Assembly: GCA_947074275.1 (NCBI GenBank)
Contig: CAMTPA010000038.1
Coordinates: forward strand, 1 to 32,531
Length of the DNA stretch: 32,531 nucleotides
Origin: an uncultured Bacteroides sp.
GTDB lineage: Bacteria; Bacteroidota; Bacteroidia; Bacteroidales; Bacteroidaceae
Reading direction: 5' to 3'
Shown: one piece after another, positions 29,501 to 32,531 of the stretch
Layout of the letters: every line of letters begins with the position of its first letter
How positions within the stretch are numbered: position 1 is the first letter of the stretch
Translations under genes and position numbers: made by a program
Notes under the pieces: generated by a model
Databases searched by the model: none
Seen by the model: only the letters and a program-made list of their open reading frames with translations
What the model was told of the DNA's origin: nothing

Positions 29501-30824
29501 GATGCTTCCCGGATTTTTGCCAGAGATAGGCGATATGCTGGGGCAACATAGAGGAATGAATGGTTTTACACCAGGATTGGGGTTTGCTTTTGGTATGACA
29601 GGCAATAGCTACATAGACAAAGCTTTGCGCAATGGATGGCTCTCTCGTGATTCGATAACAAGTCCTGCCACTACCAATGCGCTCGAGGATGTACAAGTGC
29701 GCATTGCTCTTGAACCGATTCGTGATTTGAAAATAGACCTTACTGCCAACCGAACACGCAATCGCTCGAACGAGATTCAATTTATGTTTGATGGGATGCC
29801 CTCCTTGCAAAGTGGTAATTTCAATATGTCTATCATAACCATCCGCAGTGCCTTTGGCCGACACACGGCTGCCAATGGTTATGCTTCTGCTCCATTTACC
29901 GACTTTCTTAATAATTTGGAGATAATACAACAACGAGTGCAACGCTTGTATGATGGTGTGACTTTGCCCACTACACGCACCGAAGGAGTTACCGCTATAT
30001 CGTCGGTAGATATGTATTCGCCCGATGTGATGATTCCCGCATTCTTGTCTGCTTATACAGGACGCAATGCCAAGAGTTCATCGCTCAACTTCTTTCCCAG
30101 TTTGTTTTCGATGATGCCCAATTGGCGCATCTCTTACAGCGGATTGAGCAAGCTGCCTTTCTTTCAGAAACATTTTAAAAGCGTCACCCTTAACCACGCT
30201 TATCGTAGCACTTACAGCGTGGGTAGTTACAACACATATCAAAGTTTTCAAAGCTATATGGGCGATTTGGGCTTCATAGAAGATGTGACTAATGGAATGA
30301 TGATACCATCGAGTATGTACGATATTTCGGCAGTCTCTATCAACGAGCAGTTCTCGCCGCTGATTGGAGTAGATGTAAGCTTTAAAAACGGCCTTACCGC
30401 CAAAGCGGAGTACAAAATGAGTCGTATCTTAAATTTAAGTATGACTGCCAATCAGATAGTCGAAACATCTTCGCGGGATTTTGTGTTAGGAATGGGGTAC
30501 AAGATATTGGGCTTGGAATTGTTTCAAGGACGAAATAGTAAAAATGCCAAAAACCGTGTGAGCAACGATTTAGCTCTTCGTATGGATGTGTCATTCCGCA
30601 ATCAAGATGCCCTTTGCCGCGATATACAAACTTTTACTACTCAAGCCACCAGTGGCAACAAGGCGTTGAAGATTTCGTTGTCGGCAGACTATACGCTAAG
30701 CCGTTATCTGAACGTGCGTGTTTACTACGATCATCAAAAGAATACACCGCTTGTTTCGGCATCGGCCTATTCGGTGACCAATGCCGATTTTGGTATGAGC
30801 TTGAAATTCTCACTCAATCGGTAA
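23505..30824 (+). CDS. sprA: SprA/Sov, outer-membrane translocon of type IX secretion
   Basis: A 2439-residue protein with signal peptide [29 protein letters not shown], matching SprA of Flavobacterium and Sov of Porphyromonas (both about 2400-2500 residues). SprA forms a very large single-chain beta-barrel that carries folded cargo across the outer membrane in the T9SS. Typical segments are NMQFNIGPAEKIFGPGGVQ, FDEKININVNGKVGDK, EGKEDEIIKLLEAGNVSM, QESESKTVTSKGGAQ, YLDDFESTQRGID, and many alternating barrel strands to the C-terminus (FGMSLKFSLNR). A Lys/Arg/Ala-rich stretch at about 1870-1905 (NNRNAAQKKEKAKPKR) is probably a periplasmic or extracellular loop. It overlaps ruvA by one base, an arrangement I recall as conserved in Bacteroidetes. 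It should be accompanied elsewhere in the genome by porK/L/M/N and porV. Confidence 0.96.
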   Translation: MLIDRHRILRLFATLILLLVWSSEALYGQFLPKQPMPIVEERVEYDALTNRYVVRTYVGGQELEVPVILTPAEYLDWSMRQSMQDYFRQRNDSALIVGKDKFDFTNMQFNIGPAEKIFGPGGVQIRTQGSAELSFGMTYNYVENPTLPESMRKTWAFDFDEKININVNGKVGDKVNLDMNYNTDATFDFDSKKMKLKYEGKEDEIIKLLEAGNVSMTTGNSLIRGATSLFGIRADLQFGKLKLQTLISQQESESKTVTSKGGAQTIDFDFSADAYDENRHFFLAHYFRDTYDANMSQLPNVLSGVTISRIEVWVTNKRGNYESPRNILAFSDLGESKNITEGTPWVSNSFTNLVPRNAANTLYQTMVNDYPMARDISAVNSLMQGIPGMEGGMDYEKIESARLLTSSEYDVNTTLGYISLKQTLQPDEVLAVAFEYTIKGQRYQVGEFAADIKETSNNLFVKLLKNTSNSPATNVWDLMMKNVYSLNAYQVQKEKFTLNITMLSDTTGTYLRYIPEGKIAKIPLLKVMGLDRLNSQNQLGSNGFFDFVEGYTITAQNGRVYFPVVEPFGNHLRQAIGDNALAEKYCFQELYDSTLTVAKQMAEKNRYRLQGAYRASSANEIKLGAMNIPRGSVHVTAGGQILTENADYTVDYTMGTVTIINQSIVDAGTAITVNLESNTVYSMQRKTMLGLNFTYDFSPNFQFGGTLMHLRERPMTTKVVIGEEPLANTLWGFNLAWKKESQWLTNMVDKLPFVEATAPSNINLGLEFAQLVPGHGSGLQDDASYLDDFESTQRGIDIRQPINWQLSSTPYGARNSSGSILFPEAGESNNIAYGNNRAQLAWYHIDGLFTRRNSSLTPTHIKNDMDQLSNHYVREVYEQEVFPNKELNYQETNTLAVLNVAYYPNERGSYNLDRNLENDGRLKNPEKRWGGMMRRIETSDFETANIEYVEFWLMDPFIYADGDERGHISSSPEVNNAPTGGYLYLNLGDISEDILKDGKKFFENGLPIDDDPTKVEQTVWGRVPKERSLVYAFDNSTGARRKQDVGLNGLSIEAEREYPTYMEYLSAIESVLTPTAYQTFWDSPAADKYHYFRGSDYDAEQKSILERYKYINNTEGNSTADEDSPERYPTAAKTTPDIEDINQDNTLQEMEKYYQYRIHLDPAKLKVGENYVTDKRVAKVKLRNGNTEEVAWYQFKVPVRSGEAIGSIKDFKSIRFMRMFLTGFYKPVILRFATFELVSGEWRTYTDPLYNLQNPAPTVTGTLDVSTVNLEENADKTPVNYVMPPGISRVVDPSQPQLRQRNEQAMSLKITDLAPGDARAVYKNSGLDLRMYKQLKMFTSAQALTDDVTNLKDGELSVFVRFGSDYRSNFYEYEIPLTLTPEGRYINDSEQDRLIVWPIDNTMDIAMSVFTDLKQKRNIAKNRPNSGVSYGKVYSEYDPDQPANKVSVMGNPSLAEVKTMMIGIRNNSRAQKSAEIWVNELRVADFDEEGGWAAQGNLNVQLSDIGSFNVAGNIETAGFGGLDQTMSERRMDDYYQYQFTTSFELGRFFPKGAKLTAPVYFSYSREKTMPKYNPLDKDMLMKDALAALPDKQSKDSLRNIANEITVYKNFSLSNLRFGIQSKNPMPYDPANFTLSYSFTKRHNQGSTTVYEDETDWRGAFSYNYSPVYRAWEPFKKMKTKSKWARIIKDFNLNYLPQSIAFNTDMNRHYYELQLRDMENLEDLSGIPVSVAKSFLWNRDFAIRWDLSKNLKMNFTSTTHAEIEEPYGVLNRNIDPDTYEARKDTIRRSLWGFGRPIDYQQTFNASYKLPFDKLPATDWITTDVRFSSSYNWDRGVDLNDGIELGNTIANQRSIDVNARFNFETLYNKSNYLKAVNRKFASSARNNRNAAQKKEKAKPKRFEQEVQLKNDTTVTIRHGLAHKKPKVSALTVDGERYPIRYTVVDANSIRIDTRDSARIKLTAIQGPNPEDNKWYQVGQAAARVGMMFRNMSITYKNTYAMMLPGFLPEIGDMLGQHRGMNGFTPGLGFAFGMTGNSYIDKALRNGWLSRDSITSPATTNALEDVQVRIALEPIRDLKIDLTANRTRNRSNEIQFMFDGMPSLQSGNFNMSIITIRSAFGRHTAANGYASAPFTDFLNNLEIIQQRVQRLYDGVTLPTTRTEGVTAISSVDMYSPDVMIPAFLSAYTGRNAKSSSLNFFPSLFSMMPNWRISYSGLSKLPFFQKHFKSVTLNHAYRSTYSVGSYNTYQSFQSYMGDLGFIEDVTNGMMIPSSMYDISAVSINEQFSPLIGVDVSFKNGLTAKAEYKMSRILNLSMTANQIVETSSRDFVLGMGYKILGLELFQGRNSKNAKNRVSNDLALRMDVSFRNQDALCRDIQTFTTQATSGNKALKISLSADYTLSRYLNVRVYYDHQKNTPLVSASAYSVTNADFGMSLKFSLNR

Positions 30825-30868
30825 ATATTAATATTCAAACTCACTCTATTTGATATACAACTAAAGTA

Positions 30869-31012
30869 ATGGTAGCAAAAAGTGGCAATAATAACAAGCG
30901 ATTCGCTGCGGCAGGGTTCAAACCCTCGGTCAAAAAGAAAACGACGGGAAAACGTGTGGGTAAGTCGAAACTGGCAAAAGCCAACAATCAACTCAATCGA
31001 CGTGTGAAATGA
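30869..31012 (+). CDS. Small basic protein downstream of sprA
   Basis: A 47-codon ORF from ATG at 30869 to TGA at 31010-31012, beginning MVAKSGNNNKRFAAAG and ending LAKANNQLNRRVK. It starts 44 bases after the sprA stop on the same strand with no terminator between, and a hairpin follows at 31102-31144. About one third of its residues are Lys or Arg and it has almost no acidic residues, so it could bind nucleic acid or a membrane surface. No signal peptide is present. I do not recognise a family. The absence of in-frame stops over a compositionally clear basic sequence and its position support a real gene, but chance is possible. Confidence 0.55.
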   Translation: MVAKSGNNNKRFAAAGFKPSVKKKTTGKRVGKSKLAKANNQLNRRVK

Positions 31013-31101
31013 ATTTAATCCAGTTGAAGGCTAACTCTTTATAAAATAGGTGAGTTTAGTACAATCGCTATCTGCTTTGTATTATAAAAGAGTGTCCTTT
31101 T

Positions 31102-31144
31102 AATAATTGTCAGTTGATAAAATCGCAATCAACCGACAATTATT
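31102..31144. terminator. Hairpin between sprA unit and the transporter gene
   Basis: AATAATTGTC (31102-31111) and GTTGAT (31113-31118) pair with ATCAAC (31128-31133) and GACAATTATT (31135-31144), with one A-C mismatch and a 9-base loop. There is no clear T-run on either side, so it may mark the 3' end for both convergent units without being a textbook terminator. Confidence 0.5.
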
Positions 31145-31153
31145 GAAATGATT

Positions 31154-32531
31154 TTACATCATCATTAGTAGTATCAATTGTCCCGATATGATGCGTAGAA
31201 ACATTGTAAGTGGATATACGGTGGAGTAACCTACTGCTGGCGCATCACTGTTTGATACTTGATTGGAGTAAGCCAATGCAGGAGGGTCGGTAGTACTACC
31301 AGCTAAAAGCCCCATCAACGTGAAGTAATTTACCTTATAATAAACTCGTGCGATAATACCGATAATCAATAACGGGATGATAGTGATTAAAAAACCGTAG
31401 CCTACATAGAGCAAACCATCGCCATCTACTACCGTATGTACAAAATTGCCACCTGCCTCGATTCCTACACTTGCTAAGAACAATACAATTCCCATTTCAC
31501 GAAGCATTAAATTGGCACTTACAGTAGTATAAGTTATCAACCGAACTTTGTAACCGAACCGACCGATGAGAATGGCTACTACCAATGGACCACCTGCTAA
31601 ACCCAGCTTAACAGGAGTTGGCATACCTGGAAAAGCAATAGGGATGCTTCCTAAAAGAATACCCATAAAAATACCTACGAAAATTGTCACGATATTGGGT
31701 GTGTCAAGACGTTTTAGTGAGTTTCCAAGCACATTTTCTACTCGTTCTACTGCATCTTGTGCGCCAACTACCATCACGCGGTCGCCCATTTGTAGAGTCA
31801 ATTGTGGGTCGGCAAACAAGTCCATTCCCGAACGACTGACACGAGTGATATTCAATCCATACATTCCTCGTATATGTAAATCGCCTAATTTTTTTCCGTT
31901 TATTTCGGGTTTTGTTACTAAGATTCGTCGAGAAATCATTGGACTGTCTTGCTTTTCCCAGTTCACGTTGATAACTTTTCCAATGAATGCTGTGATAGCT
32001 GGCGCATCTTCTTCGGCGCACACGATATAAACCTGATCGCCTACGTGAAATTCAGTTTTGTTCACAGGGATACTCACGTGCCCTTCGTGACGGAGGCGTG
32101 AGCATACAAACGGCCGTGCCAAGAAATTGGATAATTGTAATAGCGTTTTGCCTTCCAATGATTCATTGCGTATTTCTAAGGTCATCATATAAGGCTTGTT
32201 TTTTGCTTCTCCACTCTGGTTGATTAAAGCCTCTTCTTCTTTAGCCATATTGATGCGGAAGATGTAGCGAATAGCGATAATTGAACCAATAATGCCCACT
32301 ACACCCAGTGGGTAAGCGCACGCATACCCCAAAGCAATTTGTGGACCAGTGTAGTGAAGTTGTGTCAAGGCTTCTTGTGCAGCACCCAAACCAGGTGTGT
32401 TGGTTACTGCACCATACAATATACCTACTATCATAGGCAAACCAATTCGTCCGTCTGCTATAAAATAGAGCACCAATGCTACGATAATGTTTAATGCTAC
32501 GATGCCTACTGCGAGCAGGTTGAGTGTCATT
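31154..32531 (-). CDS. AspT/YidE-type putative transporter, 5' end missing
   Basis: The C-terminal 458 or so residues of a membrane transporter; the gene runs off the right edge, and about 90-110 residues of a usual 550-565 are missing. The first Met in the window (MTLNLLAVG) is probably internal. The two halves of the duplicated AspT/YidE/YbjL domain are recognisable by [19 protein letters not shown] (near the start) and [16 protein letters not shown] (near the end). Between them lie two TrkA-C (RCK-C) regulatory domains (about 105-190 and 200-280), with [18 protein letters not shown] at the join. In AspT the family exchanges aspartate for alanine, but for YidE-like members the cargo is unknown. 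It converges on the sprA unit. The family call is strong; transport substrate and gene start are not visible. Confidence 0.88.
   Translation of the reverse strand, partial: MTLNLLAVGIVALNIIVALVLYFIADGRIGLPMIVGILYGAVTNTPGLGAAQEALTQLHYTGPQIALGYACAYPLGVVGIIGSIIAIRYIFRINMAKEEEALINQSGEAKNKPYMMTLEIRNESLEGKTLLQLSNFLARPFVCSRLRHEGHVSIPVNKTEFHVGDQVYIVCAEEDAPAITAFIGKVINVNWEKQDSPMISRRILVTKPEINGKKLGDLHIRGMYGLNITRVSRSGMDLFADPQLTLQMGDRVMVVGAQDAVERVENVLGNSLKRLDTPNIVTIFVGIFMGILLGSIPIAFPGMPTPVKLGLAGGPLVVAILIGRFGYKVRLITYTTVSANLMLREMGIVLFLASVGIEAGGNFVHTVVDGDGLLYVGYGFLITIIPLLIIGIIARVYYKVNYFTLMGLLAGSTTDPPALAYSNQVSNSDAPAVGYSTVYPLTMFLRIISGQLILLMMM

Noticed and set aside
29220..29942. 240-codon ORF on minus within sprA
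   Set aside because: Antisense shadow; the sprA frame is continuous and typical of the family over its full length.
30910..30935. tRNA-like T-arm (AGGGTTCAAACCCT) inside the small ORF behind sprA
   Set aside because: The stem does not extend as a proper 5-bp T-arm with a following acceptor stem, no anticodon or D-arm is visible upstream, and the bases read as codons of the basic ORF.

Overview
The window reads as chromosomal DNA of a member of the Bacteroidetes, most likely the order Bacteroidales. The evidence is sprA/sov (the outer-membrane translocon of the type IX secretion system, T9SS) directly behind ruvA, a secreted CotH-type protein with a T9SS-like C-terminal tail, a Bacteroidales-type DUF6515-like secreted protein, meso-diaminopimelate dehydrogenase, and at least one promoter matching the Bacteroidetes TTG / TAnnTTTG pattern. 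The presence of a T9SS argues against a typical gut Bacteroides. I cannot name the genus from sequence alone.

Layout. (1) 1-6150, plus strand: two secreted family-2 glycoside hydrolases in tandem, a LacZ-type beta-galactosidase and a more divergent GH2 enzyme. (2) 6185-6235: a 21-bp-stem bidirectional terminator shared with the converging minus-strand operon. (3) 13984-6429, minus strand, four closely spaced genes: a secreted beta-helix protein resembling GH141, a cytoplasmic GH31 alpha-xylosidase-like enzyme, a fusion of a URO-D-family methyltransferase with a corrinoid (B12)-binding domain, and a sodium:solute symporter. (4) 14201-16633, plus strand: a Dabb-domain protein and the disulfide reductase DsbD. 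(5) 16661-19039: hairpin repeats, a small lipoprotein, about 800 bases of AT-rich non-coding DNA, and a Gly/Asn/Trp-rich DUF6515-like secreted protein. (6) 19040-21535: the LTD-CotH protein. (7) 21536-21854: terminator, 22-bp tandem repeats and a possible dispersed repeat. (8) ddh on minus, then ruvA-sprA on plus with a 1-base stop/start overlap, then an easily overlooked 47-codon basic ORF. (9) A truncated YidE/AspT-type transporter at the right edge.

How the genes fit together. The minus-strand operon is the most interesting part. It suggests release of a glycan fragment outside the cytoplasm (beta-helix protein), sodium-driven import (symporter), intracellular cleavage of an alpha-glycoside (GH31), and a corrinoid-dependent methyl transfer. 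A plausible reading, which is inference, is anaerobic O-demethylation of a methylated sugar from plant polysaccharide, for example the 2-O-methyl-xylose known from rhamnogalacturonan II. No methyl-acceptor (pterin) enzyme, corrinoid-reactivating ATPase or SusC/SusD pair lies in the window, so the pathway would need partners elsewhere. The sprA region supplies secretion machinery, and the CotH-type protein about 2 kb upstream is a candidate client of it.
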